Below are positions 1 to 6,848 of a stretch of DNA of 11,276 nt, piece after piece. Source of the stretch: an uncultured Lachnospiraceae bacterium. Its GTDB lineage: Bacteria > Bacillota > Clostridia > Lachnospirales > Lachnospiraceae. The stretch spans positions 1-11,276 of the forward strand of contig CAJUCN010000042.1 in the NCBI GenBank assembly GCA_910585005.1. The letters are read 5' to 3'. Position 1 is the stretch's first letter. Each line of letters begins with the position of its first letter. The notes under the pieces were generated by a model, which saw nothing but the letters and a program-made list of their open reading frames with translations, did no database searches and had not been told where the DNA came from. A program made the translations under genes and the position numbers.

Positions 1-2511
1 ACGCTTATGGATACGCCGGGGCATGTAGACTTTTCCGCGGAAATGGAACGGACGCTGCAGATCTTAGACTATGCGGTTTTGATTATCAGTGGCAGCGATG
101 GCATTCAGGGGCATACATACACGCTCTGGAAGCTGCTTGAGCGATACCAGATACCCGTATTTATTTTTGTCAATAAAATGGATCAGCCGGGAACGGACAA
201 AGAAGCGCTTTTCGGGCAGTTATGCAGTCAGCTTAGCGAAGGATGTGTGGATTTTACCAGGCAAGCCGAACCGGGATTTATGGAAGAGATTGCGGTCTGC
301 GGTGAGGAACTGCTGGAAGAATTCTTAGACAGCGGCAGGATTTCAAAGGAAAATATCAGGAATAAGATCAGGGAAAGAAAAATCTTTCCCTGCTTTTTTG
401 GCTCTGCATTAAAACTTACCGGGGTACGGGAATTTTTGGACGGATTTCGGGAGTATACCGAAGAGCCTGACTACCCGGAAGTTTTTGGGGCAAGGGTGTT
501 TAAGATCACCCGGGATGGACAGGGAAACCGGCTTACCCATATGAAAGTGACAGGCGGATGTATCCGCGCAAAGGAGATGCTTAGCGGAAGGAAACAAAAA
601 GAGGATGGGGACGGGAGCAAAACCTGGGAAGAAAAGATCCATCAAATCAGGGTTTACTCCGGTGAGCGGTATGAAGTTAGGGATATTGCCAGGGCGGGAT
701 GTATTTGCGCTGTGACAGGTTTGTCTTATACCTGGTCAGGGGAAGGGCTGGGAGCAGAGGAAAAGGTTCTGCATCCGGTTTTGTGCCCTGTTCTGGGATA
801 TCAGATCCGTCTGCCAGAGGGGTGCGACGAGGCAGTGATGCTCCCAAAGCTTCGGCAGCTTGAGGAGGAGGAACCCCAGCTTCGGATTGTGTGGGATGAG
901 AGAAATAAGGAAATTAAGGCCCAAATCATGGGCCAGGTACAGACGGAAGTGCTAAAAGTATTGATAGAGGAACGATTTGGAGTTTCTGTTGAGTTTGGGG
1001 AAGGGAGCATTGTTTATAAAGAAACCATTGCAGGGCCGGTGGAGGGAGTGGGACATTTCGAGCCGTTAAGGCATTATGCGGAAGTCCACCTCTTACTGGA
1101 ACCGGGAGAAGCCGGAAGCGGTATATTGACCGGGACGGACTGCGGACAGGATATGCTGGACAAGAACTGGCAGAGGCTGATTCTCACGCACCTGGAGGAG
1201 CGGGAGCATGTAGGTGTTCTTACGGGTGCGCCGATTACCGATATGAAGATCACGCTGGTGGCAGGCAAGGCTCACCAGAAACATACGGAAGGCGGGGATT
1301 TCCGCCAGGCAACCTACCGTGCAGTGCGTCAGGGACTTATGCAGGCGGAAAATATTCTTCTGGAACCATGGTACCTTTTCCGGCTTGAGGTTCCCGGCAA
1401 CATGGTAGGCCGCGCGATGGCGGATCTGGAAAAGCGGCAGGCGGAATTTGATCTGGAAACCCAGGGAGAGGAGATGGCGGTACTTACCGGGACGGCGCCG
1501 GTCGCTAAATTACAGGATTATTCCAAAGAAGTGACGGCTTATACCAAAGGATTAGGACGGCTTTCCTGTATGTTAAAGGGGTATTTTCCCTGTCATAATA
1601 CCCAGCAGGTCATGGAAAGGATCGGCTACGAGCCCTTAAGGGATCTGGAAAATCCTGCATCATCGGTGTTTTGCGCCCATGGGGCAGGTTTTGTGGTGGA
1701 GTGGAACCAGGTATCCGCTTATATGCATTTGGAAAGGACCTTTGTTCCCCACAAGGAAAAGGCCCCGGAGACGGAAGAGGAGGAAAGAGCTGTCCTTCGT
1801 CCGAAAGGGGTAAAAGAGGAAACGGGTGAGAAACCGTGGATGGGGACGGAGGAAATTGACGATATCCTGCACAGGACTTCCCATGCAAATCAAAAAGGGA
1901 ACCAGAGGCCAGGGAGAGAAGGCTGGAAAAGGACAAGGGGGATGGGAAAACCGGCGCCTGCTGATCCTAAGAGCAGAGTGTATAAGCCCCAGCCCAAAAA
2001 GGAGCAGTATCTTTTGGTGGATGGTTATAACATCATTTTTGCGTGGCAGGAACTAAAAGAGCTGGCACAGGTAAATTTAGATGGCGCGAGAGGAAGGCTG
2101 CTTGACATTTTATGTAATTACCAGGCGGTAAAAAAATGCAGCCTGATCGCCGTGTTTGACGCATACAGGCTGGCAGGGCATCCCACGGAGAATTTGGAGT
2201 ACCATAATATCCATGTGGTCTATACCAGGGAAGCGGAAACGGCAGACCGGTATATCGAGCGGTTTGCCCATGAGAATGGTTCTAAATATGATGTGACAGT
2301 GGCCACATCCGATGGGTTGGAACAGATCATTATACGGGGGGAAGGGTGCAGGCTTTTGTCGGCAAATGACCTGAAGGAAGAGGTTGAGCAGGTCAACCGG
2401 CATATCAGGGAGGAGTTTCTTGATACGTTGCCGGAGGGCAAAAATTATCTTTTCGACGGGATAGACTTACCAGCGTTCCCAGAAAAGATAGATGATGTGA
2501 ACCAGCCCTAA
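1..2511 (+). CDS. TetM/EF-G-like ribosomal GTPase fused to Rae1/YacP-like NYN ribonuclease (5'-partial)
   Basis: The frame is open from base 1 and ends at TAA 2509-2511. The P-loop and switch I, roughly the first 70 residues in TetM, lie upstream, so the true start is not visible. Counting the ATG at 7 as residue 1, G3 (DTPGH, 2-6), G4 (NKMD, 56-59) and a G5-like GSALK are present. EF-G-like domains II-V follow to about residue 590, with a CAHGAGF motif near the end of domain V. A charged linker (about 595-665) leads to an NYN/PIN-like domain resembling B. subtilis YacP (Rae1), with acidic residues D672 (LLVDGYN), D718 (FDAY), E744/D747 (ETAD) and D769 (TSD). Ribosomal-protection GTPases act at the ribosomal A-site region, and Rae1 cleaves mRNA there in a translation-dependent way. 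A ribosome-targeted GTPase-nuclease is therefore inferred. The domain IV loop differs from that of TetM, so tetracycline resistance is doubtful. Confidence 0.88.
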   Translation, partial: TLMDTPGHVDFSAEMERTLQILDYAVLIISGSDGIQGHTYTLWKLLERYQIPVFIFVNKMDQPGTDKEALFGQLCSQLSEGCVDFTRQAEPGFMEEIAVCGEELLEEFLDSGRISKENIRNKIRERKIFPCFFGSALKLTGVREFLDGFREYTEEPDYPEVFGARVFKITRDGQGNRLTHMKVTGGCIRAKEMLSGRKQKEDGDGSKTWEEKIHQIRVYSGERYEVRDIARAGCICAVTGLSYTWSGEGLGAEEKVLHPVLCPVLGYQIRLPEGCDEAVMLPKLRQLEEEEPQLRIVWDERNKEIKAQIMGQVQTEVLKVLIEERFGVSVEFGEGSIVYKETIAGPVEGVGHFEPLRHYAEVHLLLEPGEAGSGILTGTDCGQDMLDKNWQRLILTHLEEREHVGVLTGAPITDMKITLVAGKAHQKHTEGGDFRQATYRAVRQGLMQAENILLEPWYLFRLEVPGNMVGRAMADLEKRQAEFDLETQGEEMAVLTGTAPVAKLQDYSKEVTAYTKGLGRLSCMLKGYFPCHNTQQVMERIGYEPLRDLENPASSVFCAHGAGFVVEWNQVSAYMHLERTFVPHKEKAPETEEEERAVLRPKGVKEETGEKPWMGTEEIDDILHRTSHANQKGNQRPGREGWKRTRGMGKPAPADPKSRVYKPQPKKEQYLLVDGYNIIFAWQELKELAQVNLDGARGRLLDILCNYQAVKKCSLIAVFDAYRLAGHPTENLEYHNIHVVYTREAETADRYIERFAHENGSKYDVTVATSDGLEQIIIRGEGCRLLSANDLKEEVEQVNRHIREEFLDTLPEGKNYLFDGIDLPAFPEKIDDVNQP

Positions 2512-4062
2512 TAAAGTAAGAATCCCCCAGTTTATGATATGCATAAAAACTGGCGCCGCCTTTGAAAAAAGATTTCCCGACAGGGGTGGGAGCTGCAGGA
2601 AATAACGGTTCCCAAGCCCCAGGGCAACGGAAGTATACACCAGGCAAATGGCAACATAGCGGAAGTCACTGCTGCAGGTATAGGGATAAATGATCACAAA
2701 TGCGGCAAAAGATACCAACAGGATCACATATCCTGTGAGCATAAATATACGGGTTTCCTGATCGGTGCGTTTGTTTACAAGGACAACCACCAGTAATATG
2801 GCGGCTGCGATTCCTAAAATGACAGACAACACAAAGGCAATCTGGCAAAGGAGCAAAAGAATATCCGGCAGACTGGTGGGATACTCTTCCGTAAATAATG
2901 CGGTATGGAACATGATCACCCAGGTGTTATTACATGCTTTGGCGCTGATTGGATGAAAAGGAAAAGAAAAATTCCAATCTGCAAGCGTGGGAATGCCTAA
3001 TCTGCTCCATAGGGAAAAGCCAGCGGTGTACATAGGGGAAGTTTCCCCGGGAACGGGTACACCGGGTTTTTCGCCAAAACGGATCAGGTTGCGGATGATC
3101 CAGGACAGTCCGATAGGCATGACGACAGCAGCAAAGACACAATAATTCCGAATCCATTTTAGGATCATTCCCTTTTGTCTTGTACCCAGGACGGAAAGGA
3201 AATGCATCAGAAACAGGATAGCCAGAGGGATGGCCAAAACTGCGGAATTTAATTTGGTGATCATACCAAAGCCGATGGAAAGCGCCAGTGGGATCAGATG
3301 TTTGAGATCCTTATGCCGGATCCATTTAAGAGCGCCTAACAGGATCAGGCACATAAACAGGATGGTGAGCATATCGTTATTGACGCTTCCCGCCATAATG
3401 ATCGTCGCGGGATGAAAAGCCATAAATGCAAGGCCAATGATCAGGCCATTTCCCTTGACCTCGAGAACCTTTAGGATCTTCCAGGTTACGGTCATGGACA
3501 GGCAGGAATAGAGAAGGGGCAGGATCTGCAGGTTCTCAAAGGCAAGTTCTTCACTGACGCCCAGCCAGATATTGAACTGCAGCCATAGGTAAGAAAGGAT
3601 ATGGTGCAGGGGCGGATGGTAATAGGCAAAAAGTTCATAAGGGTTTAGATCCGGAAGCTTATGGAACTTGTAAATATATTCGATATAGCCGATGTGGCCG
3701 GGATTGACGAAAGAGGTTCCCATGCCGGTGTAAGCGCCGGCGTCATGCTGACGGTCATAAAGGCCGGATAAAAGGACATAACTGCACCGAAGTAAAACGC
3801 CCAGCAGCAGGATCATAAATACCTGAGAGTTTTCCGTAAGTTGTTTGGAAATTTTCAGGTAAGCCAGCAGGACAATATAAATAAGAAAAAAGAAGGAAAG
3901 GATGAAAAGCTTGGTGTAATGGCTGCTAAAAGAAAATTGCCCGCCCTGCAAGATGGCAGTTAGGGCGCAGGATAACAGGATCATGAGTATGAGAGCGATC
4001 CGAAGCTTTTTATCTGAGGAAAAATTCGTAAGTTTGTTGTTTGCAAAGAGCAGAGTTTTCAT
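2467..4062 (-). CDS. GT39/ArnT-like polytopic membrane glycosyltransferase
   Basis: 531 residues, starting at ATG 4062 with an AAAGGA ribosome site about 8 nt upstream and ending in TAA at 2469-2467. The protein is strongly hydrophobic, with about ten or more predicted membrane helices. After the third helix an acidic loop carries D103 and D107 (YDRQHDAG), followed by an HPPLH motif at 149-153. That arrangement is typical of GT-C enzymes of the PMT_2/GT39 type, which use polyprenyl-phosphate sugar donors on the outer face of the membrane. The donor and acceptor cannot be told from sequence. The gene lies 17 bp downstream of the lipoprotein gene on the same strand, so the two are probably co-transcribed. 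Its last 45 bases overlap the end of the convergent GTPase gene, leaving no room for a terminator between them. Confidence 0.72.
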   Translation of the reverse strand: MKTLLFANNKLTNFSSDKKLRIALILMILLSCALTAILQGGQFSFSSHYTKLFILSFFFLIYIVLLAYLKISKQLTENSQVFMILLLGVLLRCSYVLLSGLYDRQHDAGAYTGMGTSFVNPGHIGYIEYIYKFHKLPDLNPYELFAYYHPPLHHILSYLWLQFNIWLGVSEELAFENLQILPLLYSCLSMTVTWKILKVLEVKGNGLIIGLAFMAFHPATIIMAGSVNNDMLTILFMCLILLGALKWIRHKDLKHLIPLALSIGFGMITKLNSAVLAIPLAILFLMHFLSVLGTRQKGMILKWIRNYCVFAAVVMPIGLSWIIRNLIRFGEKPGVPVPGETSPMYTAGFSLWSRLGIPTLADWNFSFPFHPISAKACNNTWVIMFHTALFTEEYPTSLPDILLLLCQIAFVLSVILGIAAAILLVVVLVNKRTDQETRIFMLTGYVILLVSFAAFVIIYPYTCSSDFRYVAICLVYTSVALGLGNRYFLQLPPLSGNLFSKAAPVFMHIINWGILTLLGLVHIIYLFWERW

Positions 4063-4079
4063 TGGTAAAGTCCTTTCAG

Positions 4080-5135
4080 CTAGTAGAGGGAAACTACATC
4101 GGAAATCACATGATCCCGCACCTGAAAACGCCAGATAGAGTGGCCGGGAATGCGGTGTTCTGTCAGGTACCAGTAATCGTCGATCCTGGTTATGTAATAA
4201 GGCGTTCCGCCACCGATAAAGGATTCATAAATATCTTCATATTTTCCGGCGGATAAGTCTTCCAGTCTTTTGGTCCGGATGATGGTGGCATGATCCTGAC
4301 TGCCGCTGGCATCGGTGGAGATCGTTATATAATAGTAATCTTCAATGGGAGTAAGCTGTACCATGCCGGAAAGAGCGGCGGGAACAGGATACTCCTTTTT
4401 GACTGCAAAGGTGTACAAATCTGCTTCTATAATGCTGGAATTGCCTGACACAAAATAAATCTTATCTTCCACAATGGTGAAGGAGCGCACATAAACGCCG
4501 TTTAAAGAGGGAATGGAAAGGATCTGGGTCAAGTATACCCGGGAGTCATCCTTTCCGCGCCGGAATAGAAACATTTCCCCGCTTAGGGAACTCCAGGCAT
4601 AAAAAGTGTCTGTATAGCTGTCATAAATAATGTAATGAGGCCTGTTGCCGATACCGGTAAATTCCTGGGTGGGGATAAAGGCAGTCTGGCCGTTGACGTT
4701 TACGGTTTTTTCCATAATAAGGATCCGGTTATTTTCGGTATCGTCGATCAGATAAACGATTCCATCGCTGGCCAGTGTATGCCCCATGGAAATATCCTGC
4801 GTCATAACCTGCCATTCGTATAATGGATCGGTCAGATTATGGTGATAAATTACCTGGTTATGGTAGCAGTCCACAATAAAATAAGTATCCTCCACCTTAG
4901 TAATATAAGTAGGAACGCTCAAAGAAGGAAAAGGATTATTGGGGATATGGTCAAGCTGCCCGATGTCAAAGGAAATGGATTCTGAAGCGGCAATATAGCC
5001 TTCAGGAATATAATCCGTGGCAGGTTCCGGGCGCTTCCGGGAGCAGGATGCCAAAAGCCCGGCTAACAGGCATAAACCAATGGTAAAAAATAGTTGTCTT
5101 GTTGGGGTAAATTGTTTCTTCTCATTTGTTTTCAT
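4080..5135 (-). CDS. Lipoprotein with beta-propeller-like repeats, function unknown
   Basis: 351 residues, ATG at 5135-5133 and TAG at 4082-4080. Residues 13-31 are a lipoprotein signal with lipobox LASC and predicted lipidated Cys31, so the mature protein should sit on the outer face of the membrane. The rest is soluble, rich in Tyr, Ile and Asp, and contains recurring stretches of the form YITxxxDxxYY/YFI (for example VPTYITKVEDTYFIVD and TPYYITRIDDYWYL). This suggests a beta-propeller, with five or six blades by eye. I recognise no catalytic motif. The gene precedes the GT39-like gene by 17 bp, which suggests a shared surface-glycan role. No Shine-Dalgarno precedes the ATG, and a -10-like box lies only 6 bp upstream. 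No better in-frame start precedes the signal peptide. Confidence 0.75.
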   Translation of the reverse strand: MKTNEKKQFTPTRQLFFTIGLCLLAGLLASCSRKRPEPATDYIPEGYIAASESISFDIGQLDHIPNNPFPSLSVPTYITKVEDTYFIVDCYHNQVIYHHNLTDPLYEWQVMTQDISMGHTLASDGIVYLIDDTENNRILIMEKTVNVNGQTAFIPTQEFTGIGNRPHYIIYDSYTDTFYAWSSLSGEMFLFRRGKDDSRVYLTQILSIPSLNGVYVRSFTIVEDKIYFVSGNSSIIEADLYTFAVKKEYPVPAALSGMVQLTPIEDYYYITISTDASGSQDHATIIRTKRLEDLSAGKYEDIYESFIGGGTPYYITRIDDYWYLTEHRIPGHSIWRFQVRDHVISDVVSLY

Positions 5136-5141
5136 ACAGCT

Positions 5142-5170
5142 ATTATAATTTTTTTGCTTTTATTGTACAA
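5142..5170 (-). promoter_or_regulatory. Candidate promoter for the lipoprotein-glycosyltransferase pair
   Basis: On the minus strand, TTGTAC (5170-5165) is followed after exactly 17 bp by a perfect TATAAT (5147-5142). The -35 matches the consensus only in TTG. The TATAAT ends 6 bp before the ATG at 5135, so initiation about 7 nt downstream would place the RNA 5' end at or next to the start codon. The AT-rich spacer also holds an overlapping plus-strand TATAAT (5144-5149), so chance matches are possible. Confidence 0.45.
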
Positions 5171-5180
5171 TGTTTTTTTG

Positions 5181-5216
5181 TATACTTAGGATAGAATTCT
5201 TAAGAGAGGGGAGAGT
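5181..5216 (+). promoter_or_regulatory. Candidate -10 box and ribosome binding site for the acyltransferase gene
   Basis: TATACT (5181-5186) is a 5/6 match to the -10 consensus, but no good -35 lies 16-18 bp upstream. A purine-rich AGAGGGGAGAG (5203-5213) precedes the ATG at 5217 and supports that start. The ribosome site is much better supported than the promoter. Confidence 0.4.
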
Positions 5217-6329
5217 ATGGCAAATTTAAAGGAAAACAAGGAATTTCGGATTTTATCGGCAATAGGCATTATTTTGGTGGCGGCGGGGCATTTGGGGTAC
5301 GATCTGTTTGATATAGGCGGCCTGTTTCCCTACTATTCGTTTCATGTCTTTTTGTTTTTGTTCGTTTCGGGATATTTTTACAGGCGGGAAGCCCAGGAGC
5401 GGATCGGCGCTTATATCCTGGGGAAGTGCACAACGCTGCTTTTACCGTATTTTTTGTGGAATTTCTTTTATGGGTTGTTGGCAATGCTGCTTCAAAATGT
5501 GGGATTTTCTATAGGGGAGAAGCTTTCTTTAAAGACCTTGTTCCTGTCTCCGTTTTTGGACGGCCATCAGTTTATGTATCACTTTCCTGCATGGTTTGTT
5601 CCGGCGCTTTTTATGATAGAAGTGATCAATGTGCTGATGCGTAAAGTGTTATCCCTGATCCGGCTTGATGAGGAATGGCTGATCTTTGGACTATGCCTTG
5701 GGGCAGGGATTCTTACGGTTTGGCTGGCGAATGGCGGGCATGTATGGGGGCTTTACAAGCTTCCAGGGCGTATCCTTTTTATGCTGCCGGGTTTCCAGAT
5801 GGGCAGAATCTACAGGGAAAAGCTGGAGGCCCATGACAGGATGGAGGACGGGCCTTATTTTCTGATCGTGATGGGGATACAGATATTACTGACGATCTTT
5901 TGCGGCGGCCTGGCTTTCAGCGCGGTATGGGTCACTAGTTTTGCCAATGGGCCGCTGATCCCTTATGTTACGGTTATTACGGGGATTGCATTTTGGCTCC
6001 GCATAGCAAGGATCATCAGCAAGATCCCCTATCTTTCCCGCAAAATGGTGTATATCGGGCGCAATACCTATGGGGTGATGATGCACCATGTGGCCTGTTT
6101 CATGCTGGTAAAAGGGTTTTTTTATATGGTCAGTGTTTTAACGCCATTGTGCAGGGAATTTGATACGGAGATGTTTTTTTCGGAAATCAATTTCGTGTAT
6201 CTGCCAGGGGGCGCTGAAGCTGGCAGGTGGATCTATCTGCTTGTAGGGATAGGGCTTCCCCTTGTGATTGCAGAAGGGACAAGGAATATAGGGAAGATGA
6301 TAGCCCATAAACGGAAGGTATCCGTTTAG
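5217..6329 (+). CDS. Acyltransferase 3 family membrane O-acyltransferase
   Basis: 370 residues, a usual length for this family, with about ten predicted membrane helices. The N-terminus (FRILSAIGIILVAAGHLG, residues 10-27) fits the first helix of the acyltransferase 3 (OafA/WecH/fucose O-acetylase-like) family, including R11 and H25, the conserved basic residue and the histidine associated with acyl transfer. Such enzymes move acetyl or similar groups onto sugars of surface polysaccharides across the membrane. The substrate is unknown. The start at 5217 follows a strong purine-rich ribosome site. The gene is divergent from the lipoprotein-glycosyltransferase pair, sharing an 81-bp spacer, which suggests but does not prove a related surface role. 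The final codons (TCC GTT TAG) lie inside the left terminal repeat of the palindromic element at 6321-6655, so the natural C-terminus may have been altered by its insertion. Confidence 0.8.
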   Translation: MANLKENKEFRILSAIGIILVAAGHLGYDLFDIGGLFPYYSFHVFLFLFVSGYFYRREAQERIGAYILGKCTTLLLPYFLWNFFYGLLAMLLQNVGFSIGEKLSLKTLFLSPFLDGHQFMYHFPAWFVPALFMIEVINVLMRKVLSLIRLDEEWLIFGLCLGAGILTVWLANGGHVWGLYKLPGRILFMLPGFQMGRIYREKLEAHDRMEDGPYFLIVMGIQILLTIFCGGLAFSAVWVTSFANGPLIPYVTVITGIAFWLRIARIISKIPYLSRKMVYIGRNTYGVMMHHVACFMLVKGFFYMVSVLTPLCREFDTEMFFSEINFVYLPGGAEAGRWIYLLVGIGLPLVIAEGTRNIGKMIAHKRKVSV

Positions 6330-6466
6330 TTGACTTAGGCGAGTTAGTTCGTACGCATGGATGGATCATAAATTCTACGTCACCACGCTTGATAAAGCGT
6401 GCGCGAATTGGTTCCTTTAGAATTTATGATCCATCCATGCTGTTTGTTGGCAGACGCCTAAGTCAA
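6330..6466. repeat. Nested inverted repeats forming a three-tier hairpin
   Basis: Three perfect stems lie one inside another. The outer is 12 bp (TTGACTTAGGCG at 6330-6341 with its complement at 6455-6466). The middle is 23 bp (6355-6377 with 6418-6440). The inner is 7 bp (CACGCTT 6384-6390 with AAGCGTG 6395-6401, loop GATA). The whole could extrude as a cruciform or fold as a long hairpin in RNA or single-stranded DNA. No T-tract follows, so it does not look like a normal intrinsic terminator. Confidence 0.85.
6370..6425 (+). repeat. 56-bp repeat unit, left copy
   Basis: This unit is bounded by AAATTCTA and its complement TAGAATTT. It matches the reverse complement of 6547-6602 at 51 of 56 positions by direct alignment. 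In this copy the bounding arms extend outward into the 23-bp perfect stem. In the right copy they do not. Confidence 0.85.
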
Positions 6467-6546
6467 TTGGGTACGCCGCTAAAGCTAAATGATTTGCGCC
6501 CTGAAAGACGTATAAATAGCGGGCTGGCGACTATAGTGGAGTCTTC

Positions 6547-6602
6547 AAATTCTAAAGGAGCCAATTCGCGAATGTTTTATCAAGCGTGGCGACGTAGAAT
6601 TT
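6547..6602 (-). repeat. 56-bp repeat unit, right inverted copy
   Basis: Inverted copy of 6370-6425 with five differences, separated from it by 121 bp. The orientation would allow inversion of the intervening DNA by recombination. I see no convincing promoter in the 121-bp spacer that would make such inversion a switch. Confidence 0.85.
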
Positions 6603-6708
6603 TGCTTCTTATCAGAGTGGTTGCTTAGATACCATAAATAAACCAGCTAAACGGAAATTTTGCTTATCCGAAAGAATAGAGGAGGGTTTGAGCAACGAAA
6701 AGAAATAT

Positions 6709-6738
6709 TTGACAACTATCTGTGGAATATGCTATGCT
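6709..6738 (+). promoter_or_regulatory. Strong sigma-A type promoter with extended -10
   Basis: A perfect TTGACA (6709-6714) is followed after 18 bp by TATGCT (6733-6738), with a TG dinucleotide at 6730-6731 in extended -10 position. The start is expected near 6745. It drives the leader RNA and, on read-through, the His/Cys repeat protein gene. It lies outside the proposed right end of the palindromic element. Confidence 0.75.
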
Positions 6739-6744
6739 TAGTTC

Positions 6745-6826
6745 ACTTACCGCTTAGAGATTCTAAATTGAATATGGGTGATGGTGAAAAGACGACCTGT
6801 CCGTGAAGATTCATGGACAGGTTTTT
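6745..6826 (+). ncRNA. Structured leader or small RNA (about 80 nt) ending at an intrinsic terminator
   Basis: RNA predicted from the promoter start (about 6745) to the T-tract at 6822-6826. Besides the terminator it can form TTAGA/TCTAA (6754-6758 with 6762-6766, loop GAT). TTCAC at 6742-6746, at the predicted 5' end, can pair with GTGAA at 6784-6788. Because the terminator stands before the coding sequence, this is either a transcription-attenuation leader (riboswitch-like, protein-regulated or peptide-coupled) or a separate small RNA. It does not match any riboswitch consensus I can recall, and no obvious antiterminator pairing was found. The 5' end is approximate. Confidence 0.5.
6795..6826 (+). 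terminator. Intrinsic terminator in the leader of the His/Cys repeat protein gene
   Basis: ACCTGTCCGTGA (6795-6806) pairs with TCATGGACAGGT (6811-6822), 12 bp with one G-U pair, closed by a four-base AGAT loop and followed by a T run to 6826. It lies only 22 bp before the TTG start codon. An ATG at 6813 lies within the stem, one reason not to accept it as the gene's start. Confidence 0.8.
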
Positions 6827-6848
6827 ATGTTCAGAAACGGAGGTTAAA

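Larger units (their letters stand above)
6321..6655. mobile_element. MITE-like non-coding palindromic element
   Basis: The proposed ends are a 12-bp imperfect terminal inverted repeat: TCCGTTTAGTTG at 6321-6332 and CAGCTAAACGGA at 6644-6655, 11 of 12 positions matching. Inside are nested perfect inverted repeats and two inverted copies of a 56-bp unit. There is no transposase gene and no clear target-site duplication. Dense inverted repeats, small size (about 335 bp) and terminal repeats fit a miniature inverted-repeat element moved in trans by an unidentified transposase, but the exact ends and the family are inferred. A frame open over 6389-6628 starts with TTG, runs through the repeats, lacks a ribosome site and is not taken as a gene. 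Confidence 0.5.

Noticed and set aside
1610..1936. Minus-strand frames opposite the GTPase gene, including one of 108 codons
   Set aside because: They lie wholly within the well-supported plus-strand coding sequence, have proline- and serine-rich antisense composition and no ribosome site.
1..2511. Calling the first gene a tetracycline-resistance determinant
   Set aside because: The domain IV tip loop differs from that of proven Tet proteins and a nuclease domain is fused, so family membership does not establish resistance.
6330..6602. CRISPR array or integron attC site
   Set aside because: The repeats are inverted, only two units exist, there are no regular spacers, and no cas or integrase gene is near.
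6389..6628. Open frame of 79 codons inside the palindromic element
   Set aside because: TTG start with no ribosome site, runs through both inverted repeat units, and resembles no protein known to me.
6745..6826. Known riboswitch class in the leader (fluoride, c-di-GMP, preQ1, purine, guanidine)
   Set aside because: I compared remembered consensus motifs and found no match beyond short chance strings such as GGTGATGG.
6813..6848. ATG at 6813 as start of the His/Cys repeat protein
   Set aside because: It lies inside the terminator stem and lacks a ribosome site. TTG 6849 has CGGAGG at ideal spacing and directly begins a typical signal peptide.
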